Positions 25,524 through 34,201 of a stretch of DNA of 64,000 nucleotides are shown one piece after another. The DNA is taken from assembly GCA_007121455.1 (NCBI GenBank), contig SKKN01000057.1, forward strand, positions 58,539 through 122,538, read 5' to 3'. Position numbers and translations under genes: made by a program. The notes under the pieces were generated by a model. It was not told where the DNA came from. It saw only the letters and a list, made by a program, of their open reading frames with translations, and did not search any database. Within the stretch, counting starts at the first letter, position 1, and each line of letters starts with the position of its first letter. The stretch is from Gemmatimonadota bacterium. Its GTDB lineage: Bacteria; Gemmatimonadota; Gemmatimonadetes; Longimicrobiales; Gaopeijiaceae.

Positions 25524-26585
25524 TCATGGCAGGCGGCGGGCGAAGAAGGGCCCGATTCGAGTGGCGGCCGCGAGAGGGAGTTTCTTCCAGAGCGCGGAGG
25601 CGGTTCGAAGGAGGGGGCGATCATAGTCGGGAGAAGAGCCGCCATCTCGTGGACGTTGGAGCCAGGGCAGGGGGGTGTCGGCACCTCCCCACTGCTTCTT
25701 GAATCGGTGGGTTCCACTCCCGGGCGTACAGCGTCCAAAGTTGAAGCGGGTGGCACGCTCCCCGATCATCCGTTCCATCAGCGCCCAATACAGGAGCATG
25801 TTGGGCGCCTTCCGCCCATACTCCCGAAGGAAGCCGGCCCAGGTGATTTCGAACTCGTCGCGCCACCGGAACCCGCACCCGGCGGCGACCGGGTCATCCT
25901 CCGAATAGACCGTAGCGAAGACGGCGCTCTCGGGGAAGCGTTCCCGGATCGCGGTGAACAACGTCTTCGGGAGGACCGGAGTGCCGAGGTCTCGCATGCT
26001 TCTCGAGAAGACGCGGTAGAAGGCATCCAGTTCCTGTGGTCCGAACCGGACCTTCATGCCGGCCTTCTGCGGACGACGGATCTGATTTCGGAGCTTGGAG
26101 GAAAACTGCTCGGACCAGAGCGTCTCGACATCGTCCGGCAGCTCCAGGAGCACGGTGATCTTGCGGTCCACCACGATGAGCGGGCCGCCTACGTCGTGCC
26201 GCGTGCGCAGCTCGAGGAGGTCGACGTCCAGCTCGTCCGCTTTCTGTGCGGCCGACTCCGCGAGAAGGGCATTCGCGGCAGGGGAGCCGATCGGTCCTCC
26301 GTAGTTCAAGAATGGGAGGGAGAGGAGAAAGTGTCCTGTGAGCTGGCTCCGGACTTCAGCCAGGGGAAGCACCCCTTCGACGTCGCCCGACGCATTGATC
26401 GCGGAGAGGTACCAGGTCCGGTGACCCAGGACATCCTCCAGAATATCCTTCCACGCCCACCGATGGCAGAATGTCGCCTCGGGCGAGCTCTCGGCGAAAC
26501 GGTCCCAGCTCTCGGAGGGTCCATCAAAGAGTCGGACGTCGACGGGCTCGGACGCTTCCCGGGTCGCGTTGGCTGTAGCGCTGAT
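25524..26585 (-). CDS. FemAB-like GNAT protein, XrtA/PEP-CTERM system-associated type
   Basis: This protein is about 353 residues and resembles the FemAB-related acyltransferase of exosortase-A loci (tandem GNAT folds, thought to add amino acids or acyl groups to glycans). Family sequence is continuous: ESWDRFAESSPEATFCHRWAW, then GVLPLAEVRSQLTGHFLLS, LPFLNYGGPIG, SSKLRNQIRRPQKAGMKV, and FGRCTPGSGTHRFKKQWGG. The N-terminal family part has no ATG, GTG or TTG. A consensus AGGAGG (26598-26593 on the minus strand) lies 7 nt before an ATC at 26585-26583, exactly where the family start is expected. I therefore place the start there. The first standard codon, GTG at 26372, would delete about 70 conserved residues. 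Confidence 0.78.
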   Translation of the reverse strand: MSATANATREASEPVDVRLFDGPSESWDRFAESSPEATFCHRWAWKDILEDVLGHRTWYLSAINASGDVEGVLPLAEVRSQLTGHFLLSLPFLNYGGPIGSPAANALLAESAAQKADELDVDLLELRTRHDVGGPLIVVDRKITVLLELPDDVETLWSEQFSSKLRNQIRRPQKAGMKVRFGPQELDAFYRVFSRSMRDLGTPVLPKTLFTAIRERFPESAVFATVYSEDDPVAAGCGFRWRDEFEITWAGFLREYGRKAPNMLLYWALMERMIGERATRFNFGRCTPGSGTHRFKKQWGGADTPLPWLQRPRDGGSSPDYDRPLLRTASALWKKLPLAAATRIGPFFARRLP

Positions 26586-26913
26586 CGGCCTTCCTCCTGG
26601 TCAGGTGATCGAGGGCCCAGACACGGGCCAGTTCCCCATTGAGCAAGCGGCATGCCCTTGGCGCGTCCTTCGAGACGTAGGCCAGCCCCGTGCCGGGAAC
26701 CCCTTCGACTGCTGCGGCATTCCCGCCACGGGCGTGGGACCAGGTGGACGTTTGGCGAACGATGCACCGGGTCATGGCGGGGGGCGTCCTGGACGTGGCA
26801 CGGACCCTGCTGCCCAGTGTCTTCGTGATTCGCAGGAGGCGGGGTCACCCTCGAATGCCAGCCCACGAATACAGTCCCCGCGAGCAGGCCGCAGGGCTGC
26901 AGGAGGAAGAGCT
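26586..26913 (+). other. divergent intergenic region
   Basis: This 328-bp gap lies between the divergent FemAB-like and phosphatase genes. It holds a Shine-Dalgarno AGGAGG at each end: 26593-26598 on the minus strand for FemAB, and 26901-26906 on the plus strand for the phosphatase. Promoters for both directions should lie here, but I see no clear hexamers. No RNA gene or coding sequence was recognised. Confidence 0.45.
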
Positions 26914-27600
26914 TTGAGATCAGCCCTGAGCAGGTTGAAGAGGATCGGGGAACGCACGATCCATCCCTGGCGCAGAAAGCGGGCCCTCGGGCGGATGCGG
27001 GAGCGCGGGATGCCCGATGAGGTCCTGGTGGTTTGCGTGGGAAACATCTGTCGCAGCCCGTTCGCCGAGGGGAGATTGAACGTGCACCTCGCGGATCGGG
27101 GAATCGATGGTGTGCGCGTGCGTTCCGCAGCCCTGCTCGGCGTCGGGGTGCCTTCTCCGAAGCACGCGGTCGCCGCCGCCCGGGCGCGAGGTGTGGATCT
27201 TCGGGAACATCGGTCCGTGCCAGTGAATGGCGAGCGCCTGGGCCGGGACGAGCTGGTCCTGGTCATGGATCCGCGGCAGTCCCGCTCGATCCGCCGTCTG
27301 AGTGGGGTCCCCCGTCGCCAGGTCGTGATTCTCGGAGATCTCGATCCGGCTCCGATCGAACTCCGGGCGATCCCCGACCCGCTGCACCATCCTCTCGAGA
27401 TCTTCGAGTCCTGTTACGATCGGTTGGACCGATGTGTGGAGCAGATGGTCGAGGTATGGGCCGATGTGGAGCCGAGAGCTCGGCGCGAGCAGAGGAGGGG
27501 CCGGCGGCTGTCGGAGCACTCCCGTGCTGCGGGTTCCGCGCCGCCAAATCCTGCGCGCGACGCCGCTGCCGCGCGACACTCTCCACAGGGTCGTGGCTGA
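26914..27600 (+). CDS. low-molecular-weight protein-tyrosine phosphatase family protein
   Basis: This protein is about 228 residues. The phosphatase loop C-X5-R-S is intact (VCVGNICRSPFAEG), and the general-acid region IPDPLHHPLEIFESCYDRL is present near the end of the domain. In polysaccharide loci such enzymes (Wzb/Etp type) dephosphorylate the tyrosine kinase that controls chain polymerisation; no Wzc-like kinase is in the window. The start is a TTG at 26914, chosen because a perfect AGGAGG sits 7 nt upstream; other in-frame starts lack one. Basic extensions flank the domain: a 40-residue N-terminus and an Arg/Ala-rich tail of about 45 residues, both longer than usual. Confidence 0.82.
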   Translation: MRSALSRLKRIGERTIHPWRRKRALGRMRERGMPDEVLVVCVGNICRSPFAEGRLNVHLADRGIDGVRVRSAALLGVGVPSPKHAVAAARARGVDLREHRSVPVNGERLGRDELVLVMDPRQSRSIRRLSGVPRRQVVILGDLDPAPIELRAIPDPLHHPLEIFESCYDRLDRCVEQMVEVWADVEPRARREQRRGRRLSEHSRAAGSAPPNPARDAAAARHSPQGRG

Positions 27601-27762
27601 CGGACCACGATCACCGACTCGCGCTCCTCCGCCTCCCCTCACTCGTCGCCTCCTTTTCTTCGCTGTTCGCTCTCTCCTCCTCGGCCTGGACATGGCTCCA
27701 CGGACGGGGCACACCGGTTGCACCTGTGGGAAGGGTCGATCCCCTTTTCCGAGAGGTGCCGC

Positions 27763-28671
27763 ATGGTCCAGCATTTCTTCACGGTAGACGTCGAGGAGTA
27801 TTTTCAGGTATCGGGCCTGGAGCCATGGATTCCGCGCCAGCACTGGAGCAGTCTGGAGAGCCGCGTGGACCGAAGCATGGGTGAGCTCCTCGAGCTACTG
27901 GATCGGCATCGGACGAAGGGCACGTTCTTCATTCTCGGCTGGCTCGCGCAGCGCAAGCCAGGGCTCGTGAGAACCATCGCCGCGGAGGGGCATGAAATCG
28001 CCTCTCATGGGTGGGAGCACCGTAAGGTATTCGATCTGACGCCTGATCGTTTCCGCGGATCCGTGCGGAGGACGAAACAGTTGCTCGAAGATGTCTCCGG
28101 GCTCCCCGTTCGTGGGTACCGGGCGCCGAGCTTTTCCATCCTTCAAGGGATGGAGTGGGCGCTCGACATCCTCATCGAAGAGGGATACCGGTACGATTCG
28201 AGCCTCTATCCAATTCGCCGGCCGGGCTACGGCTTCGCTGGCGGGGCGAGGGACCCCCACTGGCTCTTCCGCCCGGGCGGAACGCTTCTGGAGCTGCCTC
28301 CGGCGACTCTGAAGTTCTCAGGCGTCTCGCTCCCTGCCGGCGGAGGCGGATACTTCCGGGTCTTCCCCTTCCCCCTCATCCGGCACGCGATGAACCAGGC
28401 GCAGCGCCGCGGGGTTTCGGCCACGTTCTACATCCACCCCTGGGAACTGGACCCGAAGCAACCCCGCTTCCCCGTATCCTGGATGGCGCAAGTACGTCAG
28501 TATGGGGGGCTGACCCGCACCTCGAGTCGGCTTGAAAGGCTGCTCAGGGAGTTCCGTTTCCAGCCCGTGGAGTCCTTCCTCCCGGTCGTGACTCCCCTCA
28601 CCCTCCAGAGAAAGGCGCGGCTCCGTCGGCGGCCTCACGTGGCCGTACGGTCGGCTCCGCTCCAGAGCTGA
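27763..28671 (+). CDS. XrtA-system polysaccharide deacetylase (NodB plus DUF3473-type C-terminus)
   Basis: This 302-residue deacetylase is of the type found in PEP-CTERM/exosortase loci. It begins directly with FFTVDVEEYFQVSGLEPW, the Asp pair of motif 1. HEIASHGWEHRKVF gives the metal-binding histidines, and YRAPSFSI and GYRYDSSLYPI follow. The C-terminal portion LLELPPATLKFSGVSLPAGGGGYFR and FYIHPWELDP is characteristic of this subfamily. No signal peptide is seen, so it probably acts on lipid-linked intermediates at the cytosolic face. The ATG has GAGAGG six nt upstream. It converges with the O-antigen ligase gene and overlaps its 3' end by 37 nt. Confidence 0.9.
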   Translation: MVQHFFTVDVEEYFQVSGLEPWIPRQHWSSLESRVDRSMGELLELLDRHRTKGTFFILGWLAQRKPGLVRTIAAEGHEIASHGWEHRKVFDLTPDRFRGSVRRTKQLLEDVSGLPVRGYRAPSFSILQGMEWALDILIEEGYRYDSSLYPIRRPGYGFAGGARDPHWLFRPGGTLLELPPATLKFSGVSLPAGGGGYFRVFPFPLIRHAMNQAQRRGVSATFYIHPWELDPKQPRFPVSWMAQVRQYGGLTRTSSRLERLLREFRFQPVESFLPVVTPLTLQRKARLRRRPHVAVRSAPLQS

Positions 28672-30038
28672 CCCGCGGCGCGGCCCCCCCATCGCGGTCG
28701 GTGGGCCGACGCCGATCCCGAGCTCCAGGTGTAAGCGCCCGACACCTTTCCGAGTCCTACGGCGAGCGCAGCGAGCATGTAGAGCATGCTGCTGTAGGCG
28801 AGGGACAGGAAGAACGCTCCGACCATAAAGCCCGCGAGCGAGACCACCAACGCCTCGGAGAGGACCGCCCTGCGAGGAAGGGCGGTGGGTGGTGAGCGGC
28901 CTCGCCTCGGACCCTCGACACGAAGGAGCGTCCAGAAGATGCTCACGAGGAATGCCATGAAGAGGAAGAAACCGGGGAACCCCATTTCGGCTCCGACTTG
29001 AAGGAAGGAATTATGAGGGGCTGATCTCCGGATGCCGATTCCCAACTCCTGGAGATGAGCGCGAGGGGAGAGGATCCCCTCGGCTGCTGCAAAATTGGCC
29101 GCGCCCACGCCGAAGACCGGGTTGTCCAGCATGTATCCCACGCCGCGATCCCAGATCTCCATCCGTCCGGTCGGCGATGTGACATTGTAATCCTCGAGCG
29201 GGCTCATCATGGTTCCCATCCGATCCCAGTACTGAGGGCCGGCGACCGCGGTGACCACGACTGCGGCCACCGTGGCCCCGACAACACGCCAGCGGGCCGG
29301 AAGTCCCCGAAACCGCAGAAGGAAGAGCAGGTAGGCCGCGAGGAGCGCGAGGAATCCACCCCTCGACCCCGACCAGACGAAGGCGATGAGGAGCACGGTC
29401 AAGCCAGCCGCATCGAAGGTCCGCGCCAGGGGAGATCGGCCACTTCGGAACAGGAAGTAGAGCCCCAGCGGCATCGCGGTCACAGCCAGGAGCGCGAAGT
29501 CATTCGCGTCGTAGGTGTAGAGGTCGCTTAGCCGCGTCGCCTCTTCACCGACCTCGAACCGGACGAGGAGGACGGCCGCGTAGAGGACCGCGCCCGCGAA
29601 GTAGAACCACGTCAACCGCTCCACGTCCCGAAACGAACGCACGGCCCCGGCCACCACGAGGAAGAGGGCGACCGTCCGGGTGAAGCTCTCCATGATGAAA
29701 TAGAAGGTCGCACCCTGACGGAGGGCGAAGGGCGTGCCCATCACCATCCACCCGAGAAAGCCGAGGAGGAGGAGGACCGGGCCGACGATCAGCAGGGAGA
29801 ATTTCCGTGCGGGGTGGCGGCTGACGAGATAGAGGCCTACGGACAGGGCGCCGAAGACGAGGACGGGTCGCACCACATCGAGGGCTGGAAAGAGCAGGTG
29901 CACTCGGGCGACCGCGAGGACGGTGAATGCCGCGACGCACCCGAGCAAAAGGTCCCACCCATCCGACGCCCGGGAGTCGCGATCCTCCTCCGAAGGGCGC
30001 CGTACGGTTGCGCCCGGTTGCGCAGCGTTGGCTTTCAT
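28635..30038 (-). CDS. O-antigen ligase/polymerase-like membrane protein
   Basis: This 467-residue integral membrane protein has about ten to twelve hydrophobic segments. The Wzy_C-type core is visible: the conserved FVWSGSRGGFLALLAAYLLF, and the periplasmic loop TGRMEIWDRGVGYMLDNPVFGVG with PHNSFLQVGAEMGFPG. These proteins join or polymerise undecaprenyl-linked glycans on the outer face of the inner membrane, so it could be the polymerase or ligase of this EPS system. The ATG overlaps the DegT stop (ATGA at 30035-30038), making it the last gene of the long minus-strand run that begins with the assembly-line genes. Confidence 0.87.
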   Translation of the reverse strand: MKANAAQPGATVRRPSEEDRDSRASDGWDLLLGCVAAFTVLAVARVHLLFPALDVVRPVLVFGALSVGLYLVSRHPARKFSLLIVGPVLLLLGFLGWMVMGTPFALRQGATFYFIMESFTRTVALFLVVAGAVRSFRDVERLTWFYFAGAVLYAAVLLVRFEVGEEATRLSDLYTYDANDFALLAVTAMPLGLYFLFRSGRSPLARTFDAAGLTVLLIAFVWSGSRGGFLALLAAYLLFLLRFRGLPARWRVVGATVAAVVVTAVAGPQYWDRMGTMMSPLEDYNVTSPTGRMEIWDRGVGYMLDNPVFGVGAANFAAAEGILSPRAHLQELGIGIRRSAPHNSFLQVGAEMGFPGFFLFMAFLVSIFWTLLRVEGPRRGRSPPTALPRRAVLSEALVVSLAGFMVGAFFLSLAYSSMLYMLAALAVGLGKVSGAYTWSSGSASAHRPRWGGRAAGQLWSGADRTAT

Positions 30039-31372
30039 CGATACGTCCCTGTTCGAGCGGGTGCGTCGGGTGATGCCATTTCGTCCCTCGTGCCCTCCGC
30101 GCTCCCTTCCATCCGGAGCCATCGTTCGACCTGAGGGCCGAGATCCTCCGGTACCCAGGGATGGGTGGGCGCGGTGAGGAGCGAACGTACGAGTTCGGCA
30201 GCCCCTGGCAGTGGGAGCCGGTTGACGGCGAGGTGCGCCCGGAAATCGGCGATTTCTCCCAACGTGGAGGGATAGCCCGGCATGAGGCCCAACTGCGGAG
30301 CGGCTCGTCGGCCAGGGGCGAGAAACGGAAGCCTCAGGTCCCCGGGGACGCTGCCGGACACCGGTCGAATCAGCTCCACCCCGGGAACCGAAGCGAGCCG
30401 CTCTCGCATTCGACCCGCCCGCTCGCGGCGATCCTCCTCCTCGGTTCCGAGGTCGTCCTCGAGTGCGTGACGGAGAAGGGCCGCCGCGCCGCGGGCGATC
30501 GCACGAGGAGGCGTCGGGGGATCATATCGCGTCTCGCCGAGTCCCAGTGCGGGCAACGAGGCCGGGATCCGGTACAGCCCCGGTCTCCCGAACCCCCATT
30601 CTCCCATTGCCCGGGTGACTTCCTTCCACCCTGAGTTGGGCGGAAGTAGGCGGCGCGAAACCGCTCGGGCGGCTCGAAGAAAGCTGGAGTCACGGACGAG
30701 GAGCGCCCCGCCCCCGCCGCAGCTCAGTCCCTTCCCGCGACCGAAGCTTACGACCGAAAGGGGTGCGAACGTTCCTGACGCACGGCCCGCGAAGGTGGCA
30801 CCTGCACCCTGGGCCGCATCCTCCACGACGAGAGCGCCGTAACGAGCTGCCTGCTCCATCAGGCCCGGGACGTCCACAGGGCATCCGTAGAGGGGACATG
30901 CGACGACGACCTGGACTCCCTGTCGAAGGACCTCTTCTACAGATTCTGCCAACGGAGAGAACGTCTTGGGCTCCAGATCGTACAGGAATGCATCTCCGCG
31001 TGAACCCGCGACTGCCGTGGCCACGGAGAAGCAGGTATATGCGGGCACAGCCACTCGGTTCGCGCGCTGGGCGGTCAGTGCGAGCGACAGGGCGAGGGTG
31101 AGCGCAGAGGTGCCGGAGTCCGTGAGAATCACGCCGTGCGCGTCGTACCGGGCTTTCAGCCGCTCCTTGATCTCCGCGGTCAGGAGGCGATCCGCGGCGG
31201 AGTCGGTCCAGAGCGCACTCCGACCTGCTTCGATGAGCCAGCGCGGATGGAAGTATGACCGCGAGGGTGGAACCCTGGCCCAACGATGTGGAGGGCGCGC
31301 CGCAGGCGTCGTGGCCGGGGAGCCCGCCGGTACGTCCATCCCGGTTCGGCGTGGTTCGCTCACTCGAGGCAT
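30035..31372 (-). CDS. DegT/DnrJ/EryC1-type PLP aminotransferase
   Basis: This 445-residue PLP enzyme is of the sugar-aminotransferase family. TDSGTSALTLALSLAL, AVPAYTCFSVATAV and VVEDAAQGAGA supply cofactor contacts, and the Schiff-base Lys is in SFGRGKGLSCGGGGALL. Such enzymes aminate keto-sugar nucleotides to amino sugars, though some act on other aldehydes. The N-terminal 35 residues are Pro/Arg-rich and outside the domain. The start at 31372 has AGGAG 8 nt upstream and overlaps the lipoprotein stop by 13 nt; a later ATG (31339) has no ribosome site. It would supply an amino sugar to the polysaccharide, or an amine to the assembly-line product. Confidence 0.8.
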   Translation of the reverse strand: MPRVSEPRRTGMDVPAGSPATTPAARPPHRWARVPPSRSYFHPRWLIEAGRSALWTDSAADRLLTAEIKERLKARYDAHGVILTDSGTSALTLALSLALTAQRANRVAVPAYTCFSVATAVAGSRGDAFLYDLEPKTFSPLAESVEEVLRQGVQVVVACPLYGCPVDVPGLMEQAARYGALVVEDAAQGAGATFAGRASGTFAPLSVVSFGRGKGLSCGGGGALLVRDSSFLRAARAVSRRLLPPNSGWKEVTRAMGEWGFGRPGLYRIPASLPALGLGETRYDPPTPPRAIARGAAALLRHALEDDLGTEEEDRRERAGRMRERLASVPGVELIRPVSGSVPGDLRLPFLAPGRRAAPQLGLMPGYPSTLGEIADFRAHLAVNRLPLPGAAELVRSLLTAPTHPWVPEDLGPQVERWLRMEGSAEGTRDEMASPDAPARTGTYR

Positions 31373-32310
31373 CCGATCCGCTCCTGGCTCACCACGAAGT
31401 GATCGAAGTACCTCCTCTGCTCCCGAGGAGCGCCGTCATCCCAGTAATTCTCCAGGAAGATCGCGTTGAGCCCGAAGTCCGAATAGTCACCCATCCAATC
31501 GAGTCCGCGGGCGCTGGCTTCCTCCACTCCATCGATCCAGAGCTCGAACTCCCCGTCGTCGTTGCCCGGTGTATTCAGCCTGGCGCGTATTTCGATACAG
31601 TACCAGGAGCCGACGCTGGTGGAGTCAAAGATCGGATTACTCGCTCGCGCGATTCCGAGCCACCGAAGGTTGGGAAAATCGTTGTAGCGTCTCGTCTGGA
31701 CGTACCTGCTTCCGGGTGGGACGCCGGAGGCCGGGTCCAACACGAGCCGGTCCTGATGGGGCGGAGATCCGGACCAGACGTGGGCGATCATCGCCTGCGT
31801 CCAGTCGTCTCCGGTGAAGCTGGTTGCCCGCGTCAGCTTGTTCCCTCCGCCTCCTTCCCACGACGATTCGTTGCGGAGATAGAATCTCCAGTGGATCTCC
31901 TGGTGTTTCGCGGTCCCGGAGTCCACGGAGGCGAAGTAGGAGGACGGCGTGGCTCCCAGCGCCAGCTTGAGCGAGCCCGCCGCTACCTGGCCCCGACTGA
32001 ACGTAGCCTCCATCGCCGGGGATCCGTTCTTTCCCACCCCTTCCACCCGGACGAACGAGCCATCCCGGTCGTCGTACTCGAAGTAGTGCTCCAGTCGGTT
32101 CTTCCGAAAATCGTCACACCATATCCAGGCCGGATCCGGCACGTCACATTCGCTCGTCGGAGGCGACTCGTCCGTCGTCTCGGCTACAGTCGTATCGGGC
32201 ATGTGCTCTCCCAGTGGAACGGTCGTACCTTGGCTCGAGCATCCGGCACAGCTCGCGACGATGCCCCCGATCAGAAGGAGGGTCTCTTTGGAATGGGGGG
32301 TCAGCACCAT
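31360..32310 (-). CDS. lipoprotein with a predicted concanavalin-like beta-sandwich
   Basis: This protein is about 316 residues with a signal peptide. MVLTPHSKETLLLIGGIVASC ends in a lipobox-like VASC, so it is predicted to be lipidated. The mature part begins with a T/S/P-rich stretch and then a beta-rich domain: WIWCDDFRKNRLEHYFEYDD, IHWRFYLRNESSWEGG, WYCIEIRARLN, and GEFELWIDGVEEAS. This pattern (W-E-I-x-R, then ELWIDG) is that of LamG or polysaccharide-lyase-like sandwiches. It is distantly like the proteins at 52453, 61623 and 62649. No catalytic residues can be named. GGAG precedes the chosen ATG by 5 nt. It likely binds or trims the exported glycan. Confidence 0.65.
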   Translation of the reverse strand: MVLTPHSKETLLLIGGIVASCAGCSSQGTTVPLGEHMPDTTVAETTDESPPTSECDVPDPAWIWCDDFRKNRLEHYFEYDDRDGSFVRVEGVGKNGSPAMEATFSRGQVAAGSLKLALGATPSSYFASVDSGTAKHQEIHWRFYLRNESSWEGGGGNKLTRATSFTGDDWTQAMIAHVWSGSPPHQDRLVLDPASGVPPGSRYVQTRRYNDFPNLRWLGIARASNPIFDSTSVGSWYCIEIRARLNTPGNDDGEFELWIDGVEEASARGLDWMGDYSDFGLNAIFLENYWDDGAPREQRRYFDHFVVSQERIGCLE

Positions 32311-32378
32311 CAAAGTCTCCGGCGAACGACATTGCATTCGTGACGGTGCAGGATCAGTGCCATGCGGTCGGCGTCCGC

Positions 32379-33260
32379 TCACTTGTTCCTGAAGAGCATC
32401 TCCCAACCGAAGTGATACGGCGACATGTACCATGGAGAGACGGGGAGTCGGCGAAGTTCGAACGGGTCCGAGTCTTCCTCGACGAACCCTCCGAACGCGG
32501 AGAGGCAGCATCGGAACCCCTCGTCTCGGATCACCGCCCGGTTCTCATCGCTGATCTGGTCCTCCCGGCCATACGGGTAGCTGAAGAGTGGGACGGCTAC
32601 CCCCAGCTCCTTCTCGAGGCGGTCGCGGGACCCGAGAATCTCGGCTCGCGCCTCCGCGCCCCCGACTTCGCTCAGATCCGCATGGCTCACCGTATGAGCG
32701 CCGACCTCGAATCCCATCGCGACGAGTTCCCGTACATCCTCCCATGACATCCACCGGGAGTCGATGTTGCGCTCGGCATCCCACCAGGGGATCGCAGCGG
32801 AGCCGATGAGTCCAGTGGTGACGAAAAAGGTGGCTGAAAGCCCCTCCTTTTTCAGGATCGGTGCGGCTGCATGACGGTTGTCGCGATACCCGTCGTCGAA
32901 GCTGATGACCAACGCGGAGCCGATGCGGTCACCTCGATCGAGCCGGTCGAGCAGCTCCCCGAGCGAGATCACTTCCATGTGCCGGCGGAAGAAGCGACAG
33001 AACGCGTGGAACTCTTCGGTCGTGCAGGAGATTGGATTCCCCTCGAGGCTGTCATCGACGCGGTGGAACACACTGACCACTGCCTTCCCTCGGAGGAGGA
33101 GACGGTGCAACCCGGACTTGAAGACGAGGAGGCCGAGACAATGCTTCAGCCACTTCCTCAACCGCGGGCCGCCTGTGCCCTTGGAGGTACTCGGGTGGGT
33201 CCGGCGCCGGGTCGGCGCATCCGTACTGGAGGTGTCGGTACGATTCAATGCTCGTGTCAT
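32379..33260 (-). CDS. polysaccharide deacetylase (NodB homology domain)
   Basis: This protein is about 293 residues. A basic, Thr/Ser-rich N-terminus (about 45 residues) precedes a short hydrophobic stretch (CLGLLVF) and the esterase-4 domain. Motif 1 is LVISFDDGYRDN, motif 2 GAHTVSHADLSE, and motif 3 lies in FSYPYGRED. This is the third NodB protein in the window, and the three are not close copies, suggesting different substrates or positions. The ATG overlaps the upstream hydrolase stop (ATGA at 33257-33260), so it is translated together with the hydrolases that follow the assembly line. Confidence 0.87.
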   Translation of the reverse strand: MTRALNRTDTSSTDAPTRRRTHPSTSKGTGGPRLRKWLKHCLGLLVFKSGLHRLLLRGKAVVSVFHRVDDSLEGNPISCTTEEFHAFCRFFRRHMEVISLGELLDRLDRGDRIGSALVISFDDGYRDNRHAAAPILKKEGLSATFFVTTGLIGSAAIPWWDAERNIDSRWMSWEDVRELVAMGFEVGAHTVSHADLSEVGGAEARAEILGSRDRLEKELGVAVPLFSYPYGREDQISDENRAVIRDEGFRCCLSAFGGFVEEDSDPFELRRLPVSPWYMSPYHFGWEMLFRNK

Positions 33261-34201
33261 GGTGCAGGGTCCGTCATGCCTGCGGACGGCGACCGACGCC
33301 GTCCTCTTTCGTGTTTCGGCTCCGCAGGGGCGGGTGCGGGACGCTCGTCGACCCGGGGCCAGCATTCCCGAGCCCAGCCGGCCACAGTTTCGACGAGGCG
33401 TTGCTGATCCCGGGGCGAGGTAAAGGTGTGATCGGCCTCGGAGAAGAACTCCACCTGAAGGAGCTCCTCGAAGTCGATCGAAGCGAAGGCCTCTTCGAAC
33501 TGCCCCTGATAGGTGCAAAGGTCGTCCATGCCGCCGGTGAAGATCTGGAGCATCCGGACTCCGCGGTCCACGAGTTGTTGTAGGTCTGCCTCGATTTCCG
33601 CCTTTGCCGGTCGATCCATCTCGAATACCTCGGAGCCCTCCGCGAGCGTCGGCCCCGGATCGGGTCCGACCAGGCGACGGATAAAGGGCCCCAGGTAGGT
33701 TCTCCCCCTGAGGAGGTTGAGCCAGCTCTCCAACCGGATGAGTCGCGGTCCATATCGGTGGAGGTAGAACCGAGGAGTTCGGAAGATGTGGCCATCCATC
33801 GGGACGATTCCCACCACCCGTGGGTCTGCGACGCCGGAAGCGTGGCCGACCTCTGCGCCGGAGCAGAGTCCCACGAGGATGAACTGCCGACTCCCCAGAG
33901 ACTCCTTCAGGTAGTCCATTGCCCTACCGGCCTCGGCAACGCCCCGATCACGGAACGGCAGCCCGTCGCGGGGATTTTCACTGTCCCCGAAGCCGGAGAA
34001 ATCGAACCGGAGCGATGGGTGCCCGTCCCGACCCAGGGCGCGGGCGAGGTGCACATGGATTCGGGACGGACCGACCCTGTGGAGGATGCCTGCGTTCAGG
34101 AAGACGAAAGCGGGGCGCTCCTCCAGCCCGCCGGTTTCCGGGTCGCACACGACTCCGGCGAGCCGCGGCGCTTCCGAAAAGGTGGTCGCACGCTCTCTCA
34201 T
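33257..34201 (-). CDS. alpha/beta-hydrolase-fold protein with a cysteine in the nucleophile position
   Basis: This 314-residue protein resembles the hydrolases found with exosortase-A EPS systems. Fold landmarks are AFVFLNAGILHRVGPSRIHV, the strand/turn SLRFDFSGFGDSE and the nucleophile elbow LVGLCSGAE (111-115). There the expected Ser of GxSxG is Cys113, as in dienelactone hydrolases. A catalytic His is available in FFSEADHTFTSP. An active thiol hydrolase or acyltransferase is therefore possible. It is coupled on both sides (ATGA with the preceding hydrolase and with the deacetylase) and is the second gene after a PKS/NRPS that lacks a thioesterase, so it is a candidate release or editing enzyme. 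Confidence 0.8.
   Translation of the reverse strand: MRERATTFSEAPRLAGVVCDPETGGLEERPAFVFLNAGILHRVGPSRIHVHLARALGRDGHPSLRFDFSGFGDSENPRDGLPFRDRGVAEAGRAMDYLKESLGSRQFILVGLCSGAEVGHASGVADPRVVGIVPMDGHIFRTPRFYLHRYGPRLIRLESWLNLLRGRTYLGPFIRRLVGPDPGPTLAEGSEVFEMDRPAKAEIEADLQQLVDRGVRMLQIFTGGMDDLCTYQGQFEEAFASIDFEELLQVEFFSEADHTFTSPRDQQRLVETVAGWARECWPRVDERPAPAPAEPKHERGRRRSPSAGMTDPAP

Noticed and set aside
26524..26775. An 83-codon minus-strand frame that could supply the FemAB N-terminus by frameshift
   Set aside because: Its sequence has no FemAB similarity, and the FemAB frame itself already contains the expected N-terminal residues down to the ATC with a ribosome site.
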